A stretch of 64,000 bases of DNA from Bacteroidota bacterium (GTDB lineage: Bacteria; Bacteroidota; Bacteroidia; Sphingobacteriales; Sphingobacteriaceae). Where the stretch lies: the NCBI GenBank assembly GCA_018828585.1, contig JAHJVW010000034.1:46341-110340 (forward strand), written 5' to 3'. The stretch's first letter is position 1, and each line of letters begins with the position of its first letter. Below, piece by piece: positions 1 to 8,139 of this stretch. A program made the translations under genes and the position numbers. The notes under the pieces were generated by a model, which made no database searches, had not been told where the DNA came from, and saw nothing but the letters and a program-made list of their open reading frames with translations.

Positions 1-242
1 ACTTCTAATGCAAAGTCTCCATAGCCAATATCTTCAACTATTTGATTACTAAACCAGTCTATCAATAAATCATGCGCATCCAATTCTAGTAAATGAGCAA
101 TTTTAATCACTTGTTCCCTAGTTGGTTTTCTGCTCCCACTTTCGAACTTACTGATTAAAGATGCGTCTACCTTTAGTGCTTCTGCGACTTCTCGTATTTT
201 AAGGTTTTTGTTAATCCTCGTTTCTTTGATTTTATTATTCAT
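1..242 (-). CDS. XRE-family helix-turn-helix regulator, partial (C-terminus off the left edge)
   Basis: Reading the minus strand from an ATG at 242 gives an open frame of 80 codons that runs off the window. The first 60 residues form a compact HTH_3 fold: basic start (MNNKIKETRINKN), then REVAEALKVDASLISKFESG, the usual helix-turn-helix core of XRE/Cro regulators, then RKPTREQVIKIAHLLELD. The next part (LLIDWFSNQIVEDI) continues as in small Bacteroidota regulators that often accompany restriction-modification genes; that link is recalled from family context and not proven here. The gene has its own good promoter at 268-298 and lies just past the rpsJ terminator, so it is a separate unit. Regulated genes, if any, are outside the window. 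Confidence 0.75.
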   Translation of the reverse strand, partial: MNNKIKETRINKNLKIREVAEALKVDASLISKFESGSRKPTREQVIKIAHLLELDAHDLLIDWFSNQIVEDIGYGDFALE

Positions 243-267
243 GATTTAATGACTAAAAAATACCTGA

Positions 268-298
268 CAAATATAGTCATGTTCTACTGGTTTAACAA
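268..298 (-). promoter_or_regulatory. Bacteroidota-type promoter of the XRE regulator gene
   Basis: On the minus strand TTG (298-296) is followed after 20 bases by TATATTTG (275-268), a full match to the TTG / TAnnTTTG consensus, 25 bases before the ATG at 242. Confidence 0.6.
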
Positions 299-313
299 TA
301 AAAATATACCAAC

Positions 314-351
314 AAAAAAAGCCCCTTCTGAAAATTCAGAAAGGGCTTTTT
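314..351 (-). terminator. Rho-independent terminator after rpsJ
   Basis: The stem pairs GCCCCTTCTGA with TCAGAAAGGGC around an AAAAT loop and is flanked by A and T runs, so it can work in both directions. It lies 19 bases after the rpsJ stop and ends the str operon transcript. Confidence 0.8.
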
Positions 352-369
352 AAATAATTTTAAAATTTA

Positions 370-675
370 TCAGACTTTGATTTCAACTTCAACACCTGAA
401 GGCAATTCCAACTTCATCAAAGCATCAACTGTTTTTGCTGAAGCACTATAGATGTCTAACAATCTTTTGTAAGAACACAATTGAAATTGCTCTCTTGCTT
501 TTTTGTTCACATGCGGAGAACGCAGGACAGTGTAAATTTTCTTCTCGGTTGGAAGAGGAATTGGACCACTAACTACTGCACCCGTAGGTTTCACAGTTTT
601 TACAATTTTCTCAGCAGATTTATCTACCAGGTTGTAATCGTAAGATTTTAATTTAATTCTGATTCTTTGGCTCAT
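370..675 (-). CDS. rpsJ: 30S ribosomal protein S10
   Basis: S10 is a small-subunit head protein that also serves as NusE in antitermination. The 101-residue product has the normal length and shows the family landmarks: start [14 protein letters not shown], the [13 protein letters not shown] loop and the [14 protein letters not shown] segment. It is the last gene of the rpsL-rpsG-fusA-rpsJ operon, 142 bases after fusA. In many Bacteroidota rpsJ continues into rplC and the S10 operon (established knowledge); here a terminator follows at once, so the usual junction is missing. Confidence 0.97.
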   Translation of the reverse strand: MSQRIRIKLKSYDYNLVDKSAEKIVKTVKPTGAVVSGPIPLPTEKKIYTVLRSPHVNKKAREQFQLCSYKRLLDIYSASAKTVDALMKLELPSGVEVEIKV

Positions 676-730
676 TGCTTTTGTTTTATGCTTAATCGTT
701 AGAGCTATTTGTAACGGTAAGCGGGTTTAT

Positions 731-813
731 TTTTATTGCAAAGTTTTAAGTAATAGGTTATAAGTCTTAAGTATACTAAGTTTTCACTTATAACTTTAAA
801 CTTACAATCTATA
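731..813 (-). repeat. AT-rich intergenic repeat, copy 1 (fusA-rpsJ gap)
   Basis: The gap holds an AT-rich imperfect inverted repeat with TATAAGT / ACTTATA arms. Read with transcription it contains GTTTAAAGTTATAAGT (801-786) and then ACTTAAGACTTA, both found again in the atpD-atpC gap at 43623-43692 in the same order and the same orientation relative to transcription. Confidence 0.6.
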
Positions 814-817
814 ACTT

Positions 818-2920
818 CTATGCGTTTACTTTTCCTTTAGCTTTTGCAATTACTTCCTCCATCACAGTTTTAGGTGCTGGTTCGTAATGATCAAACTCCA
901 TTGTAGAAGTTGCTCTACCAGAAGTAATGGTACGTAACTGAGTCACATAACCAAACATTTCTGAAAGCGGAACTAAGGCTTTAATTACTTGAGCTCCTGC
1001 TCTCGTATCCATACCTTGTAACTGACCTCTTCTTCTGTTTAAGTCACCCATTACATCTCCCATATTTTCTTCGGGAGTTAACACTTCAATCTTCATGATT
1101 GGCTCCATTAACACCGGCTTACATTTTGGCAATGCTTCGCGATATGCGTTACGGGCTGCTAATTCAAAAGATAAAGCATCTGAATCGACAGCGTGGAATG
1201 ATCCATCAATTAAACGAACTTTCATACCTGTTACTGGGTAACCAGCTAAAACACCGTTTGCTAAAGATCCTTCAAATCCTTTTTGAACAGATGGAATAAA
1301 TTCACGTGGAATAGATCCACCAGAAATTTCATTCACAAACTGAAGACCTGTTTTATCATCATCATTCGGAGAAATGATAATTTGAATATCAGCAAATTTA
1401 CCACGACCACCTGTTTGTTTTTTGTAAGTTTCTCTGTGCTGAGTAGTACCAGTAATTGCTTCTTTGTAAGCAACTTGTGGCGCACCTTGGTTTACTTCTA
1501 CTTTAAATTCACGCTTTAAACGATCCATTAAAATATCTAAGTGAAGCTCGCCCATACCTTGGATAATGGTTTGACCAGAATCTTCATCCGTATGAACTTT
1601 GAAGGTTGGATCTTCTTCAGCCAATTTATTTAAGGCCATACCTAGTTTATCCATATCAGCCTGAGTTTTTGGCTCAATAGCTAATCCAATAACAGGATCA
1701 GGGAAGTTCATTGATTCCAAAATAATTGGATTCTTTTCTTCGCAAAGTGTATCTCCAGTTTTGATATCTTTAAATCCAACTACCGCAGCAATATCTCCAG
1801 CCCCTACGTTAGGAATTGGGTTTTGCTTGTTAGCATGCATTTGGAAAATCCTTGAAATACGTTCTTTGTTTCCTGAACGTACGTTATAAATATAAGAACC
1901 TGCCTCTAAGTTTCCAGAGTAAACTCTGATGAAACATAAACGACCTACGAAAGGATCTGTTGCAATTTTAAAAGCTAAAGCTGCAAATGGTCCTTTCTCA
2001 TCTGGCTTACGTGTTAATTCAGCACCAGTATCTGGGTGAGTTCCTTTAATAGCTTCTTGATCCATTGGAGAAGGCAATAATTCCATCACATAATCCAACA
2101 TGGTTTGTACGCCTTTATTTTTGAAAGATGAGCCACAAACCATAGGAACAATAGAAGCATCAATCACTGCTTTACGTAACGCATCTAAGATTTCACGCTC
2201 AGTAATGGTTTCTGGAGCATCAAAAAATTTCTCCATTAAAGATTCATCATAATCAGCAACTGATTCTAACAATTTCTCTCTCCACTCTGTTGCTTCTTCA
2301 ATCAAATCTTCAGGAATAGGAATTTCTGTAAAAGTCATTCCTTTATCTTCTTCATTCCAGATAATTCCTCTCCAGTTGATTAAATCAACCACTCCTTTGA
2401 AACCGTCTTCAGAACCGATAGGAATTTGTAATGGCACAGCATTACTTCCCAACATATCTTTCACCTGCTTAACAACTTTTAAGAAATCGGCACCAGCTCT
2501 GTCCATTTTGTTAACAAAGCCAATACGAGATACGTTGTAATTATTTGCTAAACGCCAGTTAGTTTCTGATTGTGGCTCAACACCATCAACTGCAGAAAAC
2601 AAAAATACTAATCCGTCTAACACACGTAAAGAACGGTTTACCTCAACAGTAAAATCTACGTGTCCTGGAGTATCAATAATATTGATATGGTAATTTTGAC
2701 CTCTATATTTCCAATCAACTGTAGTGGCAGCAGAAGTAATGGTAATACCACGTTCTTGCTCTTGTGCCATCCAGTCCATTGTTGCAGCACCATCATGTAC
2801 CTCACCAATTTTATGGCTCACACCAGAATAGTAAAGAATACGCTCTGTTGTTGTTGTTTTACCCGCATCAATGTGGGCAGCAATTCCAATGTTTCTTGTA
2901 TATCTTAAATCTCTTGACAT
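818..2920 (-). CDS. fusA: Translation elongation factor G
   Basis: EF-G is the ribosomal translocase GTPase. The 700-residue protein has the full family length. The G1 motif [15 protein letters not shown] lies at about residues 15-30, the G2/G3 region includes RGITITSAA and DTPGHVDF, and NKMDRAGAD is the G4 motif. Domain IV and V landmarks ([38 protein letters not shown]) are intact. It lies 96 bases after rpsG, with a strong hairpin in that gap (2950-2990), and is cotranscribed with rpsG and rpsJ. The start [13 protein letters not shown] is the usual one. Confidence 0.98.
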   Translation of the reverse strand: MSRDLRYTRNIGIAAHIDAGKTTTTERILYYSGVSHKIGEVHDGAATMDWMAQEQERGITITSAATTVDWKYRGQNYHINIIDTPGHVDFTVEVNRSLRVLDGLVFLFSAVDGVEPQSETNWRLANNYNVSRIGFVNKMDRAGADFLKVVKQVKDMLGSNAVPLQIPIGSEDGFKGVVDLINWRGIIWNEEDKGMTFTEIPIPEDLIEEATEWREKLLESVADYDESLMEKFFDAPETITEREILDALRKAVIDASIVPMVCGSSFKNKGVQTMLDYVMELLPSPMDQEAIKGTHPDTGAELTRKPDEKGPFAALAFKIATDPFVGRLCFIRVYSGNLEAGSYIYNVRSGNKERISRIFQMHANKQNPIPNVGAGDIAAVVGFKDIKTGDTLCEEKNPIILESMNFPDPVIGLAIEPKTQADMDKLGMALNKLAEEDPTFKVHTDEDSGQTIIQGMGELHLDILMDRLKREFKVEVNQGAPQVAYKEAITGTTQHRETYKKQTGGRGKFADIQIIISPNDDDKTGLQFVNEISGGSIPREFIPSVQKGFEGSLANGVLAGYPVTGMKVRLIDGSFHAVDSDALSFELAARNAYREALPKCKPVLMEPIMKIEVLTPEENMGDVMGDLNRRRGQLQGMDTRAGAQVIKALVPLSEMFGYVTQLRTITSGRATSTMEFDHYEPAPKTVMEEVIAKAKGKVNA

Positions 2921-2949
2921 TATAAATGTTTTTATTGGGATTTTAAATA

Positions 2950-2990
2950 ATTACACCGATTAATAGTTTGAGGCTAAAAATCGGTGTAAT
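2950..2990 (-). promoter_or_regulatory. Strong hairpin in the rpsG-fusA gap
   Basis: ATTACACCGATT (2950-2961) and AATCGGTGTAAT (2979-2990) are perfect 12-bp inverted repeats with a 17-base loop. There is no T run behind it on the minus strand, so it is not a standard terminator. Roles such as an RNA processing site, partial attenuation or an autoregulatory protein site are possible but unproven. Confidence 0.55.
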
Positions 2991-3016
2991 CAAATTAATC
3001 TATTTAATCTGTAATC

Positions 3017-3484
3017 TTAGAATCTAAAGTGAGAGAAAGCTTTGTTAGCCTCCGCCATTTTATGTGTATCTTCTTTCTTCTTTACAGCCGCACCTTCACC
3101 TTTTGCTGCAGATATGATTTCACCAGCTAATTTCTCAGTCATGGTTTTTTCGCCACGTTTTCTGCTGAAATTAATTAACCATTTCATACCTAAAGCGGTT
3201 TTACGCTCTGGTCTTACTTCTGTTGGAACTTGAAAGTTAGCACCACCCACACGTCTTGATTTTACTTCAACAGCTGGGCTAATGTTCACTAATGCTTTTT
3301 TCCATTGCTCTAAACCATTTTCACTGGTTTTAGTTTCTACAATTTCTATAGCTCCGTAGAATATATCGTATGCAATGGATTTTTTTCCATCATACATCAT
3401 GTTATTTACAAATCTGGTAACCATCACGTCGTTAAACTTTGGGTCAGGCAGAATGATTCTCTTTTTTGGTTTCGATTTTCTCAT
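3017..3484 (-). CDS. rpsG: 30S ribosomal protein S7
   Basis: S7 organises the 3' major domain of 16S rRNA and, in Escherichia coli, represses translation of the str operon. The 155-residue product is of normal length, with [17 protein letters not shown] at the N-terminus, the ARRxGGA-like [15 protein letters not shown] motif and the [14 protein letters not shown] segment. It starts 19 bases after rpsL. Unusually for Bacteroidota, a full Shine-Dalgarno GGAGG (3497-3493) lies 8 bases upstream of the ATG. Confidence 0.97.
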   Translation of the reverse strand: MRKSKPKKRIILPDPKFNDVMVTRFVNNMMYDGKKSIAYDIFYGAIEIVETKTSENGLEQWKKALVNISPAVEVKSRRVGGANFQVPTEVRPERKTALGMKWLINFSRKRGEKTMTEKLAGEIISAAKGEGAAVKKKEDTHKMAEANKAFSHFRF

Positions 3485-3492
3485 TGTCTTGT

Positions 3493-3497
3493 CCTCC
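3493..3497 (-). promoter_or_regulatory. Canonical Shine-Dalgarno in front of rpsG
   Basis: GGAGG on the minus strand is followed by 8 bases and the rpsG ATG at 3484. Bacteroidota genes usually lack such sites, and rpsL just upstream has none. Confidence 0.6.
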
Positions 3498-3503
3498 GTT
3501 TAA

Positions 3504-3920
3504 TTATTTCTTTTTACCACCTTTTGCTGGTGCTGCTGCAACTTGCCCTGGTTTAGGTTTTTTAGTACCATATTTAGAACGACGCTGATTTCTTCCTGCA
3601 ACTCCTGCTGTATCTAATGCACCACGTACGATGTGATAACGTACACCTGGTAAATCTTTCACTCTTCCACCACGTACCAAAACAATAGAGTGTTCCTGTA
3701 AGTTGTGACCTTCACCCGGAATATATGCGTTCACCTCTTTTCCATTGGTTAAACGAACACGGGCAACTTTACGCATTGCTGAGTTTGGTTTTTTAGGGGT
3801 AGTAGTATATACACGGGTACATACGCCTCTTCGCTGTGGACAGCTGTCCAACGCTGGGGATTTACTCTTATCCTCCAGAGCTACTCTACCTTTCCTAACT
3901 AATTGTTGAATGGTTGGCAT
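3504..3920 (-). CDS. rpsL: 30S ribosomal protein S12
   Basis: S12 sits at the decoding centre and controls accuracy. The 138-residue protein carries the invariant [18 protein letters not shown] segment with the lysine that is mutated in streptomycin-resistant strains still present, and [18 protein letters not shown] with the second such lysine, so the sequence looks wild type. The C-terminal tail is lysine-rich ([11 protein letters not shown]). It is the first gene of the operon, driven by the promoter at 3998-4028. Confidence 0.97.
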   Translation of the reverse strand: MPTIQQLVRKGRVALEDKSKSPALDSCPQRRGVCTRVYTTTPKKPNSAMRKVARVRLTNGKEVNAYIPGEGHNLQEHSIVLVRGGRVKDLPGVRYHIVRGALDTAGVAGRNQRRSKYGTKKPKPGQVAAAPAKGGKKK

Positions 3921-3997
3921 TAAGCTTTTTTAAATTTTAGTTACTATTTTTTAATCTTCTGTCTCAGAGCTTTTAACATCCCTAAGCAAAAGGACTG

Positions 3998-4028
3998 CAA
4001 AAGTAAGATTTTATTTTTTGATTTTCAA
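3998..4028 (-). promoter_or_regulatory. Promoter of the rpsL-rpsG-fusA-rpsJ operon
   Basis: On the minus strand TTG (4028-4026), a 20-base spacer and TACTTTTG (4005-3998) match the Bacteroidota sigma consensus exactly. The leader from here to the rpsL ATG is about 75 bases. Confidence 0.75.
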
Positions 4029-4215
4029 TAGGTTGGGAGAAATAATTTTGATTGGGGGGAAGTCGGAGGTCAGATGATGGAGGCCCGAAGACTGGGTTGA
4101 TAAACTTAGCGAACTATTTTACTAATGAAATTAATGATAGCGTGTGCTGAAAAAGTACCAGGATATCCATTCATACTACTCAGACCTTAGCCACAAGAGG
4201 CAGGTATCCCTACCC

Positions 4216-4226
4216 GTTACGTTCAG
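4216..4226. repeat. Target site duplication, left copy
   Basis: GTTACGTTCAG occurs directly outside the left inverted repeat and again at 5679-5689 directly outside the right one. Eleven bases fits the 9-13 bp duplications of IS4-family elements. Confidence 0.9.
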
Positions 4227-5678
4227 CTACCATTAGGACACAAATATAAAATATCTTTGAGAGATGGAACATATAAAACAAAAGCCAGATTTTGAAGGAA
4301 TTTTAGGAGATAAGCGGCTGGAGCGTCGAGCAGAAATGATTTCATCCTCCTTACTGGTAAGCAGATCTTCTATTATACATTCAGCGACTAAAAGCGAAGC
4401 AGAGCAGAAAGGGTTTTATCGATTTTTGGGTAATGAGTCTGTTAAGGAATCTAGTTTGATTAGTGAAATGACCCAAAGATGTTCCAAAAACGCAGTGGGG
4501 AGAGAGGTTTTGGTGATTCAGGACAGCAGTTCTATGGGTTTAAGTAAGAATGCTAAAAACATCAAACCAGCGAGTGGATTAGGTTTGGTAGGCAATAAAT
4601 TAGGATTAGGTTTTCTTTCTCATGTAAGCTTGGTGCTGGATGCCAATAACGAAAGTATTCTTGGTTTTTGTGACCTTCAGTTATGGAATCGCACAAGTGA
4701 CAAATCAAATAATACTACCAGAATTTATAAAACAGAACCAATAGAAGAGAAAGAATCATATAAGTGGATTAAAGCAAGTAATAAAGCTAAGGAGAATTTA
4801 GCACAAGCCACCCATATTACTATTATTCAGGATAGAGAGGGAGATATTTATGAACAGTTCTGCTTAATCCCTGATCATCGTACCAGTTTGATTATTCGAA
4901 GCAGAGACAACCGAAGATTAGCCGATGGGTCTAAGCTATATTCAGTACTGAAAGAGGCTCCTGTTTTAGGAGAATATTTACTATCCCTACCAGCCGACCT
5001 TCGTAAGAATAAAAACAAAAGAGTTGTTGAGATGGAAGTAAGATACCAAAAAGTAAGTATCAAAAAGCCCACTAAAGGTGTAAGTAAAGGAATTATAGAA
5101 GAAAAAGAATTATACGTAATAGAGGTAAAAGAAAAAAATAATGATACTAAAGATTGTATTTGCTGGAGATTGCTAACAGATCAAGTCACTTTAAGCTTAG
5201 AAGAAGCCTTAATGGTTGTTTACAGATATAAACAGCGATGGTATATTGAACAACTGTTTCGTTTACTAAAAAAGCAAGGTTTCCAAATAGAAGATAGCCC
5301 ATTAGAAACCGGATGGGCAATTAGAAAACTATTTATATTAGTATTAAATACTGCATTAAGAGTGATGCAACTTTATCTAGCCTATGGAAAAGAGGACAGT
5401 CAAGAGATTAGTGAAGTGTTTGATCACCAAGAGATCCATTGTTTAACTGCTATTGAAAAAAATCATTTACCTAAAACCAATAAAACAAGTAATCCATACT
5501 CAAAAAATAAACTCTCTTGGGCTAGCTGGATTATTGCCAGATTAGGAGGTTGGAAAGGAAATTGTAAATCACAACTAGCAGGACCCATAATCATAAAAAG
5601 AGGACTTGATAAATTTGAAAATATTTATCAGGGCTGGAAACTTGCCGCTTTTGAAACTTAGATGTGTCCTAATGGTAG
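4227..5678 (+). mobile_element. Complete IS4-family insertion sequence (1452 bp)
   Basis: The element is bounded by perfect 16-bp inverted repeats CTACCATTAGGACACA (4227-4242) and TGTGTCCTAATGGTAG (5663-5678) and flanked by 11-bp direct repeats. It carries one intact transposase gene that fills nearly the whole element, with the stop codon two bases before the right repeat. Perfect ends, perfect target duplication and an intact reading frame indicate a recent and possibly active insertion. It lies between the str promoter and the phnA-like gene and interrupts no recognisable gene. Confidence 0.95.
4264..5661 (+). CDS. IS4-family (Tn5-like) transposase
   Basis: This is the DDE transposase of the surrounding IS. 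The 465-residue protein begins with a Tn5-type N-terminal DNA-binding domain (LGDKRLERRAEMI, then KSEAEQKGFYRFL). The catalytic triad can be placed: D87 in VIQDSSS, D190 in IIQDREGD and E329 in the IS4 signature YRYKQRWYIEQLFRLLKKQG, which has the Y-R-E-K spacing. These positions agree with the D97-D188-E326 layout known for Tn5. No frameshift or internal stop is seen. Confidence 0.95.
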   Translation: MEHIKQKPDFEGILGDKRLERRAEMISSSLLVSRSSIIHSATKSEAEQKGFYRFLGNESVKESSLISEMTQRCSKNAVGREVLVIQDSSSMGLSKNAKNIKPASGLGLVGNKLGLGFLSHVSLVLDANNESILGFCDLQLWNRTSDKSNNTTRIYKTEPIEEKESYKWIKASNKAKENLAQATHITIIQDREGDIYEQFCLIPDHRTSLIIRSRDNRRLADGSKLYSVLKEAPVLGEYLLSLPADLRKNKNKRVVEMEVRYQKVSIKKPTKGVSKGIIEEKELYVIEVKEKNNDTKDCICWRLLTDQVTLSLEEALMVVYRYKQRWYIEQLFRLLKKQGFQIEDSPLETGWAIRKLFILVLNTALRVMQLYLAYGKEDSQEISEVFDHQEIHCLTAIEKNHLPKTNKTSNPYSKNKLSWASWIIARLGGWKGNCKSQLAGPIIIKRGLDKFENIYQGWKLAAFET

Positions 5679-5689
5679 GTTACGTTCAG
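5679..5689. repeat. Target site duplication, right copy
   Basis: GTTACGTTCAG, identical to 4216-4226, directly follows the right inverted repeat. Confidence 0.9.
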
Positions 5690-5719
5690 ACGGGCATTTC
5701 TATCTTTTACGCAAAAAAC

Positions 5720-6061
5720 CTACACCTTTTTCACAAACTCCGATTTTAAATTCATCGCACCAAATCCATCAATTTTACAAGAGATATTATGATCGCCATC
5801 TGTCAAGCGAATGTTTTTAACTTTAGTTCCTGCTTTTAAAGGTTTAGGTGAACCTTTTACAGGGAGATCTTTTATTACCATCACCGAATCGCCGTTAACC
5901 AATTCATTACCATTTGAGTCTAAAACTTTATCCGTTGCATCTGCTTCTACAGTTTCCTCCGATGGGACCCATTCATGAAAGCATTGAGAGCAAACCATAT
6001 GGTCCTGGTCTTGGTAAGTAAATTCTGAATTGCACTTAGGGCAAACGCTATTATTGCTCAT
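5720..6061 (-). CDS. yjdM: PhnA/YjdM-family zinc-ribbon protein
   Basis: The 113-residue protein matches the PhnA family in layout: an N-terminal zinc ribbon with C7-x2-C10 and C24-x2-C27 (CPKC, CSQC), then a KOW/SH3-like barrel with [34 protein letters not shown]. The old name 'alkylphosphonate utilization protein PhnA' is misleading, since the family has no proven role in phosphonate use; its function is unknown. It has its own promoter (6079-6106) and lies 62 bases after the D-aminoacylase gene. The IS inserted downstream leaves it intact. Confidence 0.88.
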   Translation of the reverse strand: MSNNSVCPKCNSEFTYQDQDHMVCSQCFHEWVPSEETVEADATDKVLDSNGNELVNGDSVMVIKDLPVKGSPKPLKAGTKVKNIRLTDGDHNISCKIDGFGAMNLKSEFVKKV

Positions 6062-6078
6062 TTTTTTTTATTTAAAAC

Positions 6079-6106
6079 CAAAGGTACGTACTCTAGACAA
6101 AATCAA
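6079..6106 (-). promoter_or_regulatory. Likely promoter of the yjdM-like gene
   Basis: TACCTTTG (6086-6079) matches the -7 consensus fully; a TTG (6106-6104) lies 17 bases upstream, slightly closer than the usual 19-21. It ends 17 bases before the start codon, so the leader would be very short. Confidence 0.45.
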
Positions 6107-6123
6107 TAGACTAAACTCAATTG

Positions 6124-7689
6124 TTAATAAGCATGTCTTAAAGCCATTCCATTTCTTGCTCCAGTATGTTTTCCATTCTCCACCGTTAAGCCCCCATTCA
6201 CTAAAACATATTCAAAACCGGTGGAAAATGCATGGGGTTTCTCATAAGTGGCTTTATCAATTACTGTTTCAGGATTAAAAATCACAATATCCGCTTTCAT
6301 TCCTTCTTTAATTAAACCACGGTCTTTCAATTGAAATTTTTGAGCGGGTAATGAAGTCATTCTTCTAATTGCTTCCTCTAAAGTTATTATATGCTCTTCT
6401 CTCACATACTTTCCTAATACTCGAGCATTGGTTCCATATCCTCTTGGATGAGGCATTCCTGCTCCAAATTCTCTGATTCCAGCATCGGAAGCAGGCATAT
6501 TAAAAGGATATTTCATGATGTTTTTCAAATCATCATCTCCCATTCCATGAAAAACAGCACTTGCTCCGCCATGCTCCGTGATACATAAAACCGTTTCTGC
6601 TTCAGCTTTAGCCTGATGTTTTCCTCCACGCATCAAATTAATTTCTTCGATGCTTTTACCATTATAAGAAGTATCAGGAGTATAATAAGCAACTACCGCA
6701 TAATCAAAATGCTTCAATTTCCTTCTTTTTAAACTAGCTAACATCTCTTCAATCGCTTTCTTTCTGATTTCAGGATTAGCTAACCTGGCATTGATGGAAT
6801 CCTGCCCGTCTGCTAAAATATCATCAGGAACTAAAGTGCTGATGGAAGTGCTGCTCGCTGTATAGGGATATTGGTCGATAGTCACATCCATTCCTTCTAA
6901 ACGGGCTTGTTTTACCATAGCCAAGGTTTGGACGCTTTCTCCCCAATTCTGTTGACCACCAATTTTAAAATGAGAAATTTCCACTGGTAAATTCGCTTCT
7001 TTCCCTATTGTTAAAGCCTCTGTGATGGCTTCTTTAACTTGATCAGATTCGCTGCGCATGTGTGTGGCGTAAACTCCATGATATTTGGAAGCAACTTTCG
7101 CCAAGGCCACAATCTCAGGTGTTTTGGTATAAGTCCCTGGAATGTAAATCAAGCCTGTTGATAAGCCAACAGCACCATCCTTCATTCCCTGCGCTACAAT
7201 CGCTTCCATTTTTTCTAACTCCTGTGCTAATGGGTCCCGATTTGCTTTTCCCATCACCAATTTTCTCACATCATTATGCCCGATTAAAACGCCCACATTA
7301 ATAGATAGTTTAACAGAATCAATGAAATCAAGATATTTTTTGATATTGGTTTGGGAAGAACCGCAATTACCGGTAATTACCGAAGTCACTCCATCGTAAA
7401 CAAAACTTTGTGCAGTTGGCGTTTTGGCTTCGTCTCCTTCAATGTGTGTATGAACGTCTATAAAGCCTGGGGAAAGTATATTATTTTTTGCATCAATCAC
7501 TTTGGTAGCGCTACCATTAATGAATGGGGCAATTTTTACAATCAAATTTCCTTTAACTGCTAGGTCAGATTTATACCAGCTGTTTCCTGTTCCATCTAAA
7601 ATCCTAGCATTTTTTATTAATATATCGTATTGTTGAGCTTTTACAACAAAGGAAGATAATATCAAAAATAAAATTGTGAAATACTTCAT
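6124..7689 (-). CDS. Secreted N-acyl-D-amino-acid deacylase (D-aminoacylase), amidohydrolase superfamily
   Basis: The product hydrolyses N-acylated D-amino acids or a related substrate, by family. A Sec signal peptide (MKYFTILFLILSSFVVKAQ) makes it periplasmic. The metal-binding amidohydrolase signature FIDVHTHIEGD lies near residue 80, followed by GVTSVITGNCGSS and VGLSTGLIYIPGTY, which are typical of the D-aminoacylase branch; the C-terminal beta-strand module (LIKEGMKADIVIFNPETVID) is present. About 521 residues is the normal length. I chose the ATG at 7689 because it opens the signal peptide; an ATG six bases earlier is possible. Substrate identity is inferred. Confidence 0.85.
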   Translation of the reverse strand: MKYFTILFLILSSFVVKAQQYDILIKNARILDGTGNSWYKSDLAVKGNLIVKIAPFINGSATKVIDAKNNILSPGFIDVHTHIEGDEAKTPTAQSFVYDGVTSVITGNCGSSQTNIKKYLDFIDSVKLSINVGVLIGHNDVRKLVMGKANRDPLAQELEKMEAIVAQGMKDGAVGLSTGLIYIPGTYTKTPEIVALAKVASKYHGVYATHMRSESDQVKEAITEALTIGKEANLPVEISHFKIGGQQNWGESVQTLAMVKQARLEGMDVTIDQYPYTASSTSISTLVPDDILADGQDSINARLANPEIRKKAIEEMLASLKRRKLKHFDYAVVAYYTPDTSYNGKSIEEINLMRGGKHQAKAEAETVLCITEHGGASAVFHGMGDDDLKNIMKYPFNMPASDAGIREFGAGMPHPRGYGTNARVLGKYVREEHIITLEEAIRRMTSLPAQKFQLKDRGLIKEGMKADIVIFNPETVIDKATYEKPHAFSTGFEYVLVNGGLTVENGKHTGARNGMALRHAY

Positions 7690-8139
7690 GAACACAATCT
7701 ACTAAAGAATCTGGGTTTCAAAACAAAAAAAGCAAAATCCTATATTAAACGATAGACAAAAATTAATAAATTTTTATATATCCCAAATTATATTCTATAA
7801 AGTGTATTAAAGTGTATTAAAATCAGAATTAATTTTAATCAATTAGTCCTGAGACTACACTTATTCCCCATTTTAGAGCATAAATTCTATTTCTTTGTAC
7901 TTTAAATTAAATAATTTAAAGAAATAATAAATTATTATCACTTTTTTTAAATGAGCTGATTCTTAATTAATAACAGAGCTGCTACCCTATAGAGACCGTA
8001 TTTTACTCAAAAAAAAAATACTATAGTTCTGCTTCGTATCTTAAAAATCAAAGTAAGCACTCACTTTGTATATGTTATTCTATAAAGTCCAAAATTCCAA
8101 CAATGGAATTAAAAGACCCATCACTTAACTTAATTCATC
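7690..8139. other. Divergent 450-bp intergenic region
   Basis: This very AT-rich gap separates the D-aminoacylase gene (minus) from the DUF3494 gene (plus). It contains a tandem AGTGTATTAA pair (7801-7820), a 10-bp inverted repeat CTTTAAATTA/TAATTTAAAG (7900-7921), and GTATTTT/AAAATAC arms around a run of ten A (8009-8018). I see no convincing TTG/TAnnTTTG promoter; TCACTTTG near 8058 is a one-mismatch candidate without a good upstream TTG. No gene is evident. Confidence 0.5.

Larger units (their letters stand above)
4137..5718. repeat. Possible intergenic repeat interrupted by the IS element
   Basis: The sequence around the insertion site begins ATAGCGTGT (4137-4145) and resumes after the IS up to ACGCAAAAAACC (5709-5720). 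These ends resemble those of the repeats at 47004-47110 and 54453-54566 (ATAGCGTGTCCCGATAGC ... ACGCCAAAAAA), but the middle differs. I could not read a protein through the rejoined target. Membership in the same repeat family is an inference. Confidence 0.3.

Noticed and set aside
1099..1519. Plus-strand open frames opposite fusA, and many similar frames opposite other genes
   Set aside because: They are low-quality shadows of well-conserved genes on the other strand, with no family resemblance and no ribosome site.
4028..4226. A gene disrupted by the IS element
   Set aside because: Joining the flanks across one target copy gives stops in all frames that I followed and no recognisable protein.
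7801..7820. Tandem AGTGTATTAA as a possible CRISPR or iteron array
   Set aside because: Only two 10-base units, with no spacers and no further copies nearby.
8009..8018. Run of ten A as a possible phase-variable tract
   Set aside because: It is noncoding, not between recognised promoter elements, and homopolymers are common in such AT-rich DNA.
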